DNA of 13,222 nt from JANNHK01 sp034408875 (GCA_034408875.1 JAWXCJ010000220.1:1-13222), one strand, 5' to 3'. Shown: positions 1 to 9,518, numbered from the stretch's first letter. Translations and numbers: made by a program. Notes: a model not told the origin generated them from the letters alone.

Positions 1-30
1 GCCGTCGTCACTCTGGCCGTCGTCACTCTG
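1..30. repeat. 15-bp perfect tandem repeat, two copies, at window edge
   Basis: The unit GCCGTCGTCACTCTG occurs twice head to tail (1-15 and 16-30), followed by a partial third copy that begins GCCG and diverges. The array may extend beyond the left edge. The rest of 1-181, downstream of the tRNA on the minus strand, shows no recognisable gene or convincing terminator. Confidence 0.6.
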
Positions 31-181
31 GCCGACGTCGACCGCCGGGCACCCAGCGCCTCGACGCGTGCGACCTCGGCGTCACTGGATCCGCAGAGTC
101 ATGCGTTCAGGCTTTCGCAAACCACACCGGGTTCGTCGCCGTATTCAGGCGATCGCCAGGGCGTGTCGGGCCGCCTTCGAG

Positions 182-255
182 TGGGGCTAGCTGGAATCGA
201 ACCAGCGACCTCATCCTTATCAGGGATGCGCTCTAACCGACTGAGCTATAGCCCC
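182..255 (-). tRNA. ileT: tRNA-Ile (anticodon GAU)
   Basis: The reverse complement folds as a complete 74-nt cloverleaf. The acceptor stem pairs GGGGCTA (255-249) with TAGCCCC (189-183). The D stem is GCTC/GAGC, the anticodon stem is CATCC/GGATG, and the T arm contains GGTTCGATTCC. The seven-base anticodon loop CTGATAA places GAU at 221-219, which reads isoleucine codons AUC and AUU. The discriminator base is A at 182, and the next genomic bases read CT, so CCA is not encoded and must be added after transcription. It lies 38 bp after the DUF3566 gene on the same strand. tRNA-Ile directly after the gyrase block is a common actinobacterial arrangement. The gene symbol follows common usage for tRNA-Ile(GAU) and is not important. 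Confidence 0.96.
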
Positions 256-268
256 GGCAAAGGGCGTG

Positions 269-297
269 AGAATACCAGCCGGGCCGAGCGGGCTCAG
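269..297 (-). promoter_or_regulatory. possible promoter of tRNA-Ile
   Basis: On the minus strand, TATTCT (274-269) is a good -10-like hexamer about 14 nt before the mature tRNA 5' end. The -35 position holds only a weak CTGAGC (297-292), overlapping the end of the DUF3566 gene. Actinobacterial promoters often have weak -35 elements. Co-transcription with the gyrase cluster is equally possible. Confidence 0.3.
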
Positions 298-758
298 CGG
301 CCTTCTTCTTCGACGACCGTGACCTCGACGCCACCGAGCAGTTCCGAGAACAGGTTGTAGAAGGCGGCGGCCAGCACGCTGATGACGACCATCAGGCACA
401 CGAACACGAGGCCCAGGAGTGTCGAGGCGCGCAGCACCTCCCAGGACAGGAACTTGAAGTCGTCGGCGTCGATCATCTCGCCGACGAAGTCCTCGAGGTT
501 GCCGATGATGCCCGCCGCCGACGCGATCGACCACATCACCATGCCCGCGACGATCAGCACGATCAGCGCGGTGAGGTAGAAGCAGATCGAGATCTTGAGG
601 ACGCTCCACAGGTCGATCTTGCGGATCGTCTGGCGGTAGCGACGTTCGTACGCGGCCTTGACCGGAACCGGGCCCGAGCGTTGCTTCTGCACCTTCTGCT
701 TCGGCGCGCGGCGCGACCCCGAGTCGACCGATTCGAGAGTCGCCTTGGCGCGGGCCAC
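294..758 (-). CDS. DUF3566 two-TM membrane protein
   Basis: This 154-residue protein belongs to the DUF3566 family, whose usual place in Actinobacteria is directly after gyrA; its function is unknown. The N-terminal third (residues 1-50) is basic and probably cytoplasmic, rich in Lys, Arg and Gln. A first hydrophobic segment spans about residues 54-78. An acidic loop follows (about 88-101, including DFVGEMIDADD), and a second membrane segment lies at about 111-133. The tail is acidic (VEVTVVEEEGR). The start is GTG at 758-756, only 3 nt after the gyrA stop. A strong Shine-Dalgarno AGGAGG (772-767), spaced 8 nt, lies inside the last gyrA codons, so the two genes are probably co-transcribed and translationally coupled. 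The family call is by recognition of position and topology plus the conserved second TM region. Confidence 0.85.
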   Translation of the reverse strand: MARAKATLESVDSGSRRAPKQKVQKQRSGPVPVKAAYERRYRQTIRKIDLWSVLKISICFYLTALIVLIVAGMVMWSIASAAGIIGNLEDFVGEMIDADDFKFLSWEVLRASTLLGLVFVCLMVVISVLAAAFYNLFSELLGGVEVTVVEEEGR

Positions 759-761
759 CGA

Positions 762-3245
<2,484 letters not shown>

Positions 3246-3265
3246 GTGCGGGTGACAACTCCGTC

Positions 3266-5170
3266 TCAGATGTCGAGGAAGCGCACGTCTTTGGCGTTCG
3301 CCTGGATGAATCCCCGCCGGGCTTCGACGTCTTCGCCCATGAGCGTCGAGAAGATCTCGTCGGCGATGGCCGCTTCGTCGACCGAGACCTGCAACAGCGT
3401 GCGCGTCGCCGGGTCCATCGTCGTCTCCGAGAGTTCGGGCCAGTCCATCTCGCCGAGGCCCTTGAACCGGTTGAACTCGATCTTGCGACCCTCGTGTTCT
3501 TGTTCGAAGCGGCGGAGCGCGACGTCGTCCTTGAGGTAGGTGCGCTCGTCCTTGCCGAGTTTCGCCGCGTACAACGGCGGCTGCGCGATGTAGACGTGCC
3601 CGGCCATCACGATCTCGCGCAACTGGCGGTAGAAGAACGTCAGCAGCAGCGTGCGGATGTGCGCGCCGTCGACATCGGCGTCGGCCAACAGGATGATCTT
3701 GTGGTAGCGGAGCTTGGAGAGATCGAACTCTTCACTGATACCGCACCCGACGGCCGAGATGAGCGCCTGGATCTCTTCGTTGCGCAGCATCTTGTCGATA
3801 CGCGCCCGTTCGACGTTGAGGATCTTGCCGCGGATCGGCAGGATCGCCTGGAACGCAGGGTTGCGGGCCCGCTTGGCGCTGCCGCCGGCACTGTCGCCCT
3901 CGACGATGAACAGTTCGGTTTCCTCGGGATTGCGCGACGAACAGTCGGCGAGCTTGCCCGGCATCGACGCCGACTCGAGCAACGACTTTCGCCGGGTGAG
4001 GTCGCGCGCCTGGCGCGCCGCGATACGCGCCCGCGACGACTGGAGCGCCTTCTGCACGACGACCTTGGCCTCGGCCGGGTGCTCCTCGAGCCATTCGGCC
4101 AACTTGTCGTTGGTGACCTTCTCGACGAACGAACGGATCTCGGTGTTGCCGAGCTTGGTCTTCGTCTGGCCCTCGAACTGCGGGTTGCGCAGCTTCACCG
4201 ACAGGATCGCGGTCAGACCTTCGCGGATGTCTTCGCCGAGAAAGTTCTCTTCCTTCTCCTTGATGGCGCCCTTGCCGCGCGCGTAGCGGTTCACGACGTT
4301 GGTGAGGGCCTTCTTGAAACCCTCTTCGTGCATGCCGCCCTCGGTCGTGGCGATGTTGTTCGCGAACGAGTGGATGCCTTCGTAGTAGCCGTTGTTCCAC
4401 TGCATCGCGATCTCGACTTCGCCGAGCTCGTAGGTGTCGGAGATCGAGATGATGCGCTCGAACAACGGCTCCTTCGACGAGTTGAGGTGCGCGACGAAGT
4501 CGACGATGCCGCCGTCGTACTTGAAGATCTGCTCGAGCGCCGGGTCGGGGCGTTCGTCGCGGAAGACGATCTCGAGGCTCTTGTTGAGGAAGGCCATCTC
4601 GCGCACGCGCTCGATGAGCGTCTGGGCACGGAACTCGCCCTCCTCCATGATCGAGAAGTCGGGCCAGAACGTGACCGTGGTCCCTCTGCGGTCGGAATCG
4701 CCGACCCGGTGCAGCGGCGCCTCGGGCTCGCCACCGTCGAGGAACACCTGGCGGTACTCGCCACCGTCGCGGTGGATCTCGAGTTCGAGGCGGCGGGAGA
4801 GCGCGTTCACAACCGAGACACCGACACCGTGCAAACCGCCCGAGATCTTGTAGCCCTCGCCGCCGAACTTGCCGCCGGCGTGCAGCATCGTGAGCACGAT
4901 CTCGGCGGCCGACTTGTCGGGGTACTCCGGGTGCGGGTCGACCGGAATGCCGCGCCCGTCGTCGCAAACGCGGGCTCCGCCGTCGGGCAGGAGCGTGAGT
5001 TCGATGCGCGTCGCGTAGCCCGCGAGCGCCTCGTCGACCGAGTTGTCGACGACCTCGTACACGAGGTGGTGGAGGCCCGACGGACCGGTCGAACCGATGT
5101 ACATACCGGGCCGTTCGCGGACGGGCTGGAGGCCCTTGAGAATCGAGATGTCCTTGGCCGCGTACGCCAC
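3266..5170 (-). CDS. gyrB: DNA gyrase subunit B
   Basis: This 634-residue ATPase subunit of gyrase has the short actinobacterial/Gram-positive length, without the E. coli insert. The GHKL ATPase domain has the ATP-binding Asn and catalytic Glu in VDNSVDEA (residues 41-48), DDGRGIP (70-76) and the ATP-lid glycines GGLHGVGVSVVNA (111-123). A transducer domain follows to about 390. The TOPRIM domain contains EGDSAGG (424-430), PIRGKILNVE (445-454) and the metal-binding DADVDG (497-502). The C-terminus has the conserved GLGEM (571-575) and ends in DVRFLDI. The start is GTG at 5170-5168 with a modest AGGA 8 nt upstream; no other ATG, GTG or TTG lies in frame between it and dciA. It sits 20 nt before gyrA. 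A 115-bp gap upstream may carry its own promoter. Confidence 0.98.
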   Translation of the reverse strand: MAYAAKDISILKGLQPVRERPGMYIGSTGPSGLHHLVYEVVDNSVDEALAGYATRIELTLLPDGGARVCDDGRGIPVDPHPEYPDKSAAEIVLTMLHAGGKFGGEGYKISGGLHGVGVSVVNALSRRLELEIHRDGGEYRQVFLDGGEPEAPLHRVGDSDRRGTTVTFWPDFSIMEEGEFRAQTLIERVREMAFLNKSLEIVFRDERPDPALEQIFKYDGGIVDFVAHLNSSKEPLFERIISISDTYELGEVEIAMQWNNGYYEGIHSFANNIATTEGGMHEEGFKKALTNVVNRYARGKGAIKEKEENFLGEDIREGLTAILSVKLRNPQFEGQTKTKLGNTEIRSFVEKVTNDKLAEWLEEHPAEAKVVVQKALQSSRARIAARQARDLTRRKSLLESASMPGKLADCSSRNPEETELFIVEGDSAGGSAKRARNPAFQAILPIRGKILNVERARIDKMLRNEEIQALISAVGCGISEEFDLSKLRYHKIILLADADVDGAHIRTLLLTFFYRQLREIVMAGHVYIAQPPLYAAKLGKDERTYLKDDVALRRFEQEHEGRKIEFNRFKGLGEMDWPELSETTMDPATRTLLQVSVDEAAIADEIFSTLMGEDVEARRGFIQANAKDVRFLDI

Positions 5171-5267
5171 GCGCGTCGTCCTGTTCGATGGGGGGTCGGG
5201 AACCCTCGGCCGTGACCCTGTCTCGGGCGTAAAAGCCCAGGTCAGAGGGGGTTTTCCGGGTAACGCC

Positions 5268-5273
5268 AGTGTA
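5268..5273 (-). promoter_or_regulatory. possible -10 element of gyrB promoter
   Basis: The minus strand of the 115-bp dciA-gyrB gap (5171-5285) contains GTACACT, giving a TACACT hexamer at 5273-5268 of the TAnnnT type, about 98 nt before the gyrB start. No clear -35 hexamer is present at 17 bp. The same GTACACT string occurs before rpmH (9713-9719). The implied leader includes a short GGGC/GCCC stem around 5224-5237 that lacks a T run and is not called as a terminator. Confidence 0.3.
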
Positions 5274-5285
5274 CCAGACGCGGGG

Positions 5286-5591
5286 TCAGCTCGGCGGTGT
5301 TACGACGACCCGAATCGAGGCCACCGGGGACCCTCCGCAGACCTCGCGAACCCGGCGCAGAAGCTCGGCTTCGCGGTAGCGCAATTCAGTCGCCCACACG
5401 GCGTCGTCGACCGCGATCGTGCACACGCCGTCGCGCACAGATCGCACCTCCACGTGCTCCGCGAGCGCGGGCCCGACGAGCTCGGGCCACGCGTCCATGA
5501 GCGCGGCGAGCACGCGCGGATCGGGCAACCCGAGATCGCGCCCGAACTCCGCGACCGCGTCGCCCAACGGAATGGGATCGCGATTGTTCAT
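5286..5591 (-). CDS. dciA: DUF721/DciA-family protein, probable helicase loader
   Basis: This 101-residue DUF721 protein occupies the position between recF and gyrB where Actinobacteria carry their DciA homologue. DciA proteins load or activate the replicative helicase DnaB in bacteria that lack DnaC or DnaI. The conserved core is visible: WPELVGPALAEHVEV (about residues 35-49), GVCTIAVDDAVWATELRY (55-72) and a C-terminal beta strand ASIRVVVTPPS. This is essentially the bare domain, shorter than the mycobacterial relative, which has a long N-terminal extension. The start is ATG at 5591-5589. Its Shine-Dalgarno GGAGG (5606-5602) is 10 nt upstream but sits inside a perfect hairpin, so translation probably depends on ribosomes finishing recF 25 nt upstream. 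Family membership is well supported; the helicase-loading role is inferred. Confidence 0.85.
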   Translation of the reverse strand: MNNRDPIPLGDAVAEFGRDLGLPDPRVLAALMDAWPELVGPALAEHVEVRSVRDGVCTIAVDDAVWATELRYREAELLRRVREVCGGSPVASIRVVVTPPS

Positions 5592-5600
5592 GCGGCTGCG

Positions 5601-5616
5601 ACCTCCGCCCGGAGGT
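5601..5616 (-). promoter_or_regulatory. hairpin sequestering the dciA Shine-Dalgarno
   Basis: On the minus strand ACCTCC (5616-5611), loop GGGC (5610-5607) and GGAGGT (5606-5601) form a perfect 6-bp stem with a 4-nt loop. The 3' arm contains the GGAGG Shine-Dalgarno of dciA. The 5' arm begins on the base directly after the recF TGA stop (5619-5617), so a ribosome terminating on recF would melt it. The arrangement is seen directly; its regulatory role is inferred. Confidence 0.6.
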
Positions 5617-6762
5617 TCACGCGGGGTCCTCGAACACCTGGCCGCCGTGCAGCCGCAGGCGCTGCTCGGGTGCGATCCCGACGGGAAGGGCCCCGGCCGT
5701 CGTGACGATGGTCTGACCCGGCGGCAGGTTCCGCACGAGGGCGCCGGCCCGGTTCGGGTCGAGTTCGCTGAACACGTCGTCGAGCAGCAGCACCGGTGCG
5801 ACCCCCGTGAGGTCGGTGACGAGCCCGTGGCCCGCGAGCCGCAGGGCCAGGGCCAGCGTGCGCTGCTCCCCCTGTGACGCCTGGGTACGGGCGTCCAGGG
5901 CCCCTATTTCGAGCCGGAGCTCGTCTCGGTGCGGGCCCACCAGGGTGAGCCCCCGGTCCAGCTCGGCCCGCCGGCGCTGCTCGAGTGCCGACCGCAGCCG
6001 GGACTCGAGGTCGCCCGCGTCGTCGGACTCGAGGGGACCACCGGCCCACTCGGCCTCGTAGACCATGCCGACCGCGCGGGTCGCCCCCGCCAGCGCCGCG
6101 TAGGCCTCGGCCGTAGCCGGCACCAGCCGCTCGATGAGCCGCAGTCGTCCCCGCACCAGCTCGACCGCGGCGCGCACGAGCTGGTCGTCGAAGACTGCGA
6201 GCGTGGTGTGGGCCTCGTTGTCGCGCCCGCCGCCGCGCAACAGCGCGTTGCGTTGTTTCAGTACCCGTTCGAAATCGACGCGCGCCGCGTCGTAGCGCGT
6301 CGCGAGCATCGTCAACAAGTCGTCGAGGTACTCGCGCCTCCCTGCGGGCCCGTCTTTCACCAGCGCGAGGTCGTCGGGTGCGAACACGGAAACACGCAGC
6401 AAGTCGTGCAGGTCACGCGTGCGCGCGACAACTTGTTTGTTGCACAACACGCGGTTGCGGCCCGCGGCGCGTATCTCAGCTTCGAACAGTTGCATCCGCT
6501 CACCGGTTGTCACTTCGGCGCGGACGACTGCCTGGTTCGAGTCCATTCGCACGAGCGCGGCGTCGCTCACGCCACGAAATGATCGCGCGCGCGCGATCCA
6601 TCCGACAGCTTCGAGCAGGCTCGTCTTCCCTTGCGCGTTCTCGCCGTGGATTGCCGTGAGCCCGGGCGCGAGCGTGACGTCGACGTCGGTGAAACAACGG
6701 AAATCGGCGAGCCAGACGCGCCCGACACACGTGCTCGGGTTCGTATCTGTCTCGGCCAACAC
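5617..6762 (-). CDS. recF: DNA replication/repair protein RecF
   Basis: This 381-residue SMC-like ABC ATPase acts with RecO and RecR to load RecA at gaps and stalled forks. The N-terminal RecF signature ADFRCFTDVDVTLAPGLTAIHG precedes a Walker A GENAQGKTS (residues 40-48). FAPDDLALVKDGP (127-139) and RREYLDD (142-148) are family-conserved. LVGPHRDEL (274-282) precedes the ABC signature SQGEQRT (296-302), and Walker B with D-loop is LLLDDVFSELD (325-335). The start is GTG at 6762-6760, 5 nt after the dnaN stop. No good Shine-Dalgarno is visible, so coupling to dnaN is likely; TTG at the second codon is the only close alternative. Length is normal for the family. Confidence 0.96.
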   Translation of the reverse strand: MLAETDTNPSTCVGRVWLADFRCFTDVDVTLAPGLTAIHGENAQGKTSLLEAVGWIARARSFRGVSDAALVRMDSNQAVVRAEVTTGERMQLFEAEIRAAGRNRVLCNKQVVARTRDLHDLLRVSVFAPDDLALVKDGPAGRREYLDDLLTMLATRYDAARVDFERVLKQRNALLRGGGRDNEAHTTLAVFDDQLVRAAVELVRGRLRLIERLVPATAEAYAALAGATRAVGMVYEAEWAGGPLESDDAGDLESRLRSALEQRRRAELDRGLTLVGPHRDELRLEIGALDARTQASQGEQRTLALALRLAGHGLVTDLTGVAPVLLLDDVFSELDPNRAGALVRNLPPGQTIVTTAGALPVGIAPEQRLRLHGGQVFEDPA

Positions 6763-6767
6763 TCGCG

Positions 6768-7862
6768 TCAGGACGTACGGACCGGCATCAGGAGATACAG
6801 GAACTCGCCGCCGTCGGCCGACCGCAACGTGGCCGGCTTGAGCGGGTCGATCGTCTCCAGCGCGACCTCGTCGGTGTCCATGGCCTCGACACCGTCGCGC
6901 AGGAACACGGGGTTGAACGCGACCGTGAGCTCGCCGCCTTCGAACTTCGCGTCGAGTGTCTCCTGCGCATTCCCGACATCCTGTGCCGACATCGACAGTT
7001 CGAGACCGCCACCGCTCATCGCGAGCCGCACGGCCGCGTTGTCGCGGTTCTGCCCGACGATCTGCACGCGGTCGAGCGCGTCCATCAGTGCTTCACGCGC
7101 GACGGTCAGGCGGTTCGGGTACGAGCTCGGAATGAGCTGCTCGTAGTTCGGGAACTCGCCTTCGATGAGACGCGCCGTGACTTCGGCGCGCGACGTACGG
7201 AACACGACATCGCGCTCGCGCAACACGACTTCGATCTGGCCGTCGCCCGCGAGGCGCTGGACTTCGGCCAGGCCCTTGGCCGCGACGAGAACGCGCTGAC
7301 CGTCGGCGAGCATGCTGACGCCCTTCAAGTCGCGCACGGCCAGCCGGTACGAGTCGGTCGCAACCAACCGGAGCCCGCCCCCGTGCGCGGTCAGCAGCAC
7401 ACCCGTGAGAATCGGTCGCAGGTCGTCTTTCGACGCGGCCCGGACAACCTGGCGGAGTGCCGACGCGAACGCCGCGGCCTCGACCGTGACGCCCGAGCCG
7501 TCGTTCGGAGCGAGACGCGGGTAGTCCTCGGCCGGCTTCAGGCGCAGCGTCGTCGTGAACCGGCCCGATGTGATCACGGCCTCGTCGCCGGTCACTTCGA
7601 CCAGGACCCGCCCGTCCTCCAGCTTTCGCACGATGTCGCCCAGCAGTTTCGGAACGACGGCAACACCCGGCTCCTCGACCTCGGCCGGCACCTGGACACG
7701 GTTCGTGATCTCGAGGTCGGAGCCGACCAGCTCGAGCCCGGCCTCGGTAGCCGTGATCCGGAGGTCTTGGAGCACGGGCAGGGCTCCACTGCGGCTCGCC
7801 ACCGTCCGCTGCGCAGTCGCGACGGCTTCCGCGAGAGTGTCACGCTCGCACCGGAACTTCAC
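6768..7862 (-). CDS. dnaN: DNA polymerase III beta sliding clamp
   Basis: This 364-residue protein forms the ring-shaped dimer that tethers polymerase III to DNA. It begins with the typical KFRCERDTLAEAVATAQRTV and ends YLLMPVRTS, close to the usual clamp C-terminus that lines the client-binding pocket. The start was set at GTG 7862-7860 because GGAGG (7872-7868) lies exactly 5 nt upstream and the family motif starts at the next codon. An adjacent GTG at 7865 is too close to the Shine-Dalgarno. The open frame continues upstream to 8060, but that stretch encodes no clamp sequence and is the origin. The recF start follows 5 nt after the stop. Confidence 0.97.
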   Translation of the reverse strand: MKFRCERDTLAEAVATAQRTVASRSGALPVLQDLRITATEAGLELVGSDLEITNRVQVPAEVEEPGVAVVPKLLGDIVRKLEDGRVLVEVTGDEAVITSGRFTTTLRLKPAEDYPRLAPNDGSGVTVEAAAFASALRQVVRAASKDDLRPILTGVLLTAHGGGLRLVATDSYRLAVRDLKGVSMLADGQRVLVAAKGLAEVQRLAGDGQIEVVLRERDVVFRTSRAEVTARLIEGEFPNYEQLIPSSYPNRLTVAREALMDALDRVQIVGQNRDNAAVRLAMSGGGLELSMSAQDVGNAQETLDAKFEGGELTVAFNPVFLRDGVEAMDTDEVALETIDPLKPATLRSADGGEFLYLLMPVRTS

Positions 7863-7896
7863 CACAGCCTCCTCAACCGTTGTTCTATGAACATCT

Positions 7897-7914
7897 TTGT
7901 AGTTGTAGTAGTAG
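7897..7914 (+). promoter_or_regulatory. DnaA-trio array next to GC cluster and DnaA box
   Basis: The plus strand reads TTG TAG TTG TAG TAG TAG (7897-7914), then GGGGC (7914-7918), then TGTGGATTGTGGATAA. Read from the DnaA box TTATCCACA on the minus strand, the complementary strand reads GAT GAT GAT GTT GAT in the 3'-to-5' sense. This matches the DnaA-trio element (3'-GAT-5' repeats) on which DnaA assembles to open origins. Order and spacing (box, GC-rich spacer, trios) fit the known basal unwinding module. Confidence 0.75.
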
Positions 7915-7918
7915 GGGC

Positions 7919-7934
7919 TGTGGATTGTGGATAA
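7919..7934 (-). promoter_or_regulatory. two overlapping DnaA boxes
   Basis: TGTGGATAA at 7926-7934 is a perfect TTATCCACA box on the minus strand. It is preceded by TGTGGATTG (7919-7927), a 7/9 match, so TGTGGAT is repeated in tandem with a 7-bp step. Confidence 0.85.
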
Positions 7935-7978
7935 GTGATCGTACGGCCTGATGAGTAGCCGTGCGGCTCCCCACCCGG

Positions 7979-7987
7979 TTGTCCACC
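7979..7987 (+). promoter_or_regulatory. DnaA box (8/9)
   Basis: TTGTCCACC differs from the GC-rich-genome consensus TTGTCCACA only in the last base. Confidence 0.6.
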
Positions 7988-8072
7988 GGTATCCCCAGCT
8001 CTCCGGTTGTCCTGGTTGCCTGACCCAGGATGTCCCCGGCCGGGCCGATGATTTCCCCAACGGTCCACAGGC

Positions 8073-8081
8073 TTATCCACC
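8073..8081 (+). promoter_or_regulatory. DnaA box (8/9) overlapping dnaA stop
   Basis: TTATCCACC differs from TTATCCACA in the last base. Its first three bases are the complement of the dnaA TAA stop. A 7/9 box, CGGTCCACA, lies at 8061-8069. Confidence 0.6.
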
Positions 8082-9467
8082 GCCGCCGTGCTTGACCCGG
8101 TTGATCAGCTCGTTGACCTGCTCGAATACGACGCGCCGTTCGGCCATTTGGGCTCGGATCTTCTCGCACGCATGCATGACGGTGGTGTGGTCGCGGCCGC
8201 CGAACTCCTCGGCGATCTTGGGGTAGCTGTAGTCGGTCAGCTCGCGGAAGACGTACATGCCGATCTGGCGTGCCGTCACGAGCGGACGGCGGCGGCTCCT
8301 CCCGCACAGGTCCTCGACGGTCCAGCCGAACATCTTGGCCGTCTCCTCGAGGATCAACACCGGGGTGATGACGCGCGGTCGCGTCGCGGGCAGCAGGTCG
8401 GCGAGCACCGCGCGCGCGACCTCGTCGGTGAGCGGCACGCGGTGCAGGCTCGAGTAGGCCGCGACGCGAATCAGCGACCCTTCGAGCTCGCGCACGTTGT
8501 CGACGACGTTCTCGGCGATGAACGCGAGCACGCTGTCGGGGATGCCGTCGAGGTGCTCGGATTCGGCCTTTTTCCTCAGGATTGCGAGGCGCGTCTCGAA
8601 TTCGGGCGGCTGGATGTCGGTGATGAGGCCCCACTCGAAGCGGCTTCGGAGCCGGTCCTCGATCGTCGCGATCGACTTGGGCGGCCGGTCGGACGAGATG
8701 ACGATTTGGCTGCCACGACTGTGCAAGTCGTTGAACGTGTAGAAGAACTCTTCCTGGAGTTGCTCGGTGCGTTCGAGGAACTGGATGTCGTCGACGAGCA
8801 GCACGTCGACTTCGCGGTAGCGGCGCTTGAACCCGGGCATGCCCTTCGAGCGCATCGCCTCGACGAACTCGTTCATCATCGTTTCGGTGGACACGTACCG
8901 CACGCGTTTCGACGAGAACAGTTCGCGCACGTGGTGCCCGATGGCGTGCAAGAGGTGGGTTTTTCCGAGGCCGGCCGGTCCGTAGATAAAAAGTGGGTTG
9001 TACGAACGAGCCGGGCTCTCGGCGACCGACAGCGCGGCGGCGTGCGCGAAACGGTTGGATGCGCCGATGACGAACTGATCGAACGTGTAGCGCGGATTGA
9101 GCGACATGCCGCTGTAGAGCGGCAACTCTTCGGTCGGCGTGCGGGGGCGATCATCGCCGGCCTGCGGCACCGGGACCAGCACGTAGATCTCGACGAACTC
9201 CTCGCGGCGGGGGGCGGTGTCGACGATGAGCTCGGTGCTCAGTGGAACCCCGGTGAGTGCTTGGGCGGCGTCGTTGAGTAGCCCGAGGTAGCTGGTGCGG
9301 ATCCGTTCGAGCGCCACCGAGCTGGGAACGCCCAGCACGAGGGCGTCGTCGGTTACCTCCAGGGCGTGGACGCCCTGAAACCAGGTGTTCCATGTTGCCT
9401 CGGCAAGTTGCGCCCGCACCGCGGCCGCGACTTTTGCCCACAGGTCGTCAGCTGCAGGAGTGCCCAC
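8073..9467 (-). CDS. dnaA: chromosomal replication initiator DnaA
   Basis: DnaA is the AAA+ initiator that binds DnaA boxes and opens oriC. Residue numbers below are for the 464-residue form. Domain I is about 6-83 (DLWAKVAAAV, WNTWFQGV). Domain II is very short. Domain III has Walker A GPAGLGKTH (163-171), Walker B LLVDDIQFL (223-231), sensor I ISSDRPP (257-263) and the arginine-finger region EDRLRSRFEWGL. Domain IV carries the DnaA-box-recognition signature GGRDHTTVMHACEKI. I chose GTG at 9467-9465 because GGGGG lies 9 nt upstream and domain I begins a few residues later. GTG at 9503 (476 residues) has no Shine-Dalgarno and would put DnaA boxes inside the coding region. The C-terminus ends in a poly-Gly tail. 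Confidence 0.97.
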   Translation of the reverse strand: MGTPAADDLWAKVAAAVRAQLAEATWNTWFQGVHALEVTDDALVLGVPSSVALERIRTSYLGLLNDAAQALTGVPLSTELIVDTAPRREEFVEIYVLVPVPQAGDDRPRTPTEELPLYSGMSLNPRYTFDQFVIGASNRFAHAAALSVAESPARSYNPLFIYGPAGLGKTHLLHAIGHHVRELFSSKRVRYVSTETMMNEFVEAMRSKGMPGFKRRYREVDVLLVDDIQFLERTEQLQEEFFYTFNDLHSRGSQIVISSDRPPKSIATIEDRLRSRFEWGLITDIQPPEFETRLAILRKKAESEHLDGIPDSVLAFIAENVVDNVRELEGSLIRVAAYSSLHRVPLTDEVARAVLADLLPATRPRVITPVLILEETAKMFGWTVEDLCGRSRRRPLVTARQIGMYVFRELTDYSYPKIAEEFGGRDHTTVMHACEKIRAQMAERRVVFEQVNELINRVKHGGGG

Positions 9468-9483
9468 GTGGCGGTTCCCCCGG

Positions 9484-9515
9484 TTGTCCACAGGCGTATC
9501 CACAAATGTGGAGAA
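9484..9515. promoter_or_regulatory. cluster of three DnaA boxes in the dnaA leader
   Basis: TTGTCCACA (9484-9492) is a perfect plus-strand box, GTATCCACA (9496-9504) is an 8/9 plus-strand box, and TGTGGAGAA (9507-9515) is an 8/9 minus-strand box. The last two face each other as the inverted repeat TCCACA-AA-TGTGGA (9499-9512). They lie 17-48 bp upstream of the chosen dnaA start, suited to autoregulation or a second origin sub-region. Confidence 0.75.
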
Positions 9516-9518
9516 GGG

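Larger units (their letters stand above)
7863..8081. other. oriC: oriC-like dnaA-dnaN intergenic region
   Basis: About 210 bp without a gene lie between dnaN and dnaA, the standard actinobacterial oriC position. From left to right: a comparatively AT-rich stretch (about 7880-7914) with an inverted repeat TGTTC-TAT-GAACA (7881-7893) and a TAG-trinucleotide array; a GGGGC cluster; two overlapping DnaA boxes in minus orientation (7919-7934); then plus-oriented boxes TTGTCCACC (7979-7987), GTATCCCCA (7989-7997, 7/9), CGGTCCACA (8061-8069, 7/9) and TTATCCACC (8073-8081), the last overlapping the dnaA stop codon. Origin function is inferred from position and motifs. Confidence 0.85.

Noticed and set aside
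163..360. Plus-strand frame containing AGIEPATSSLSG
   Set aside because: This is the well-known false peptide produced by translating the antisense of a tRNA gene; it covers tRNA-Ile and the end of the DUF3566 gene.
5224..5237. GGGC-GTAAAA-GCCC hairpin as a terminator between dciA and gyrB
   Set aside because: The stem is only 4 bp with mismatches outside it, and no T run follows on the minus strand.
7881..7893. TGTTC-TAT-GAACA as a LexA/SOS box
   Set aside because: The actinobacterial SOS box has GAAC-N4-GTTC in the opposite arm order with a 4-bp centre. This repeat has TGTTC first and a 3-bp centre, and lies in the origin unwinding stretch.
7863..8060. N-terminal extension of the dnaN frame up to 8060
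   Set aside because: It encodes no clamp sequence, has no ribosome binding site, and covers the DnaA boxes and trio array. The Shine-Dalgarno fixes the start at 7862.
9434..9442. TTGCCCACA as another DnaA box inside dnaA
   Set aside because: It has one mismatch in the core of the motif and falls in coding sequence for domain I; chance is a sufficient explanation.
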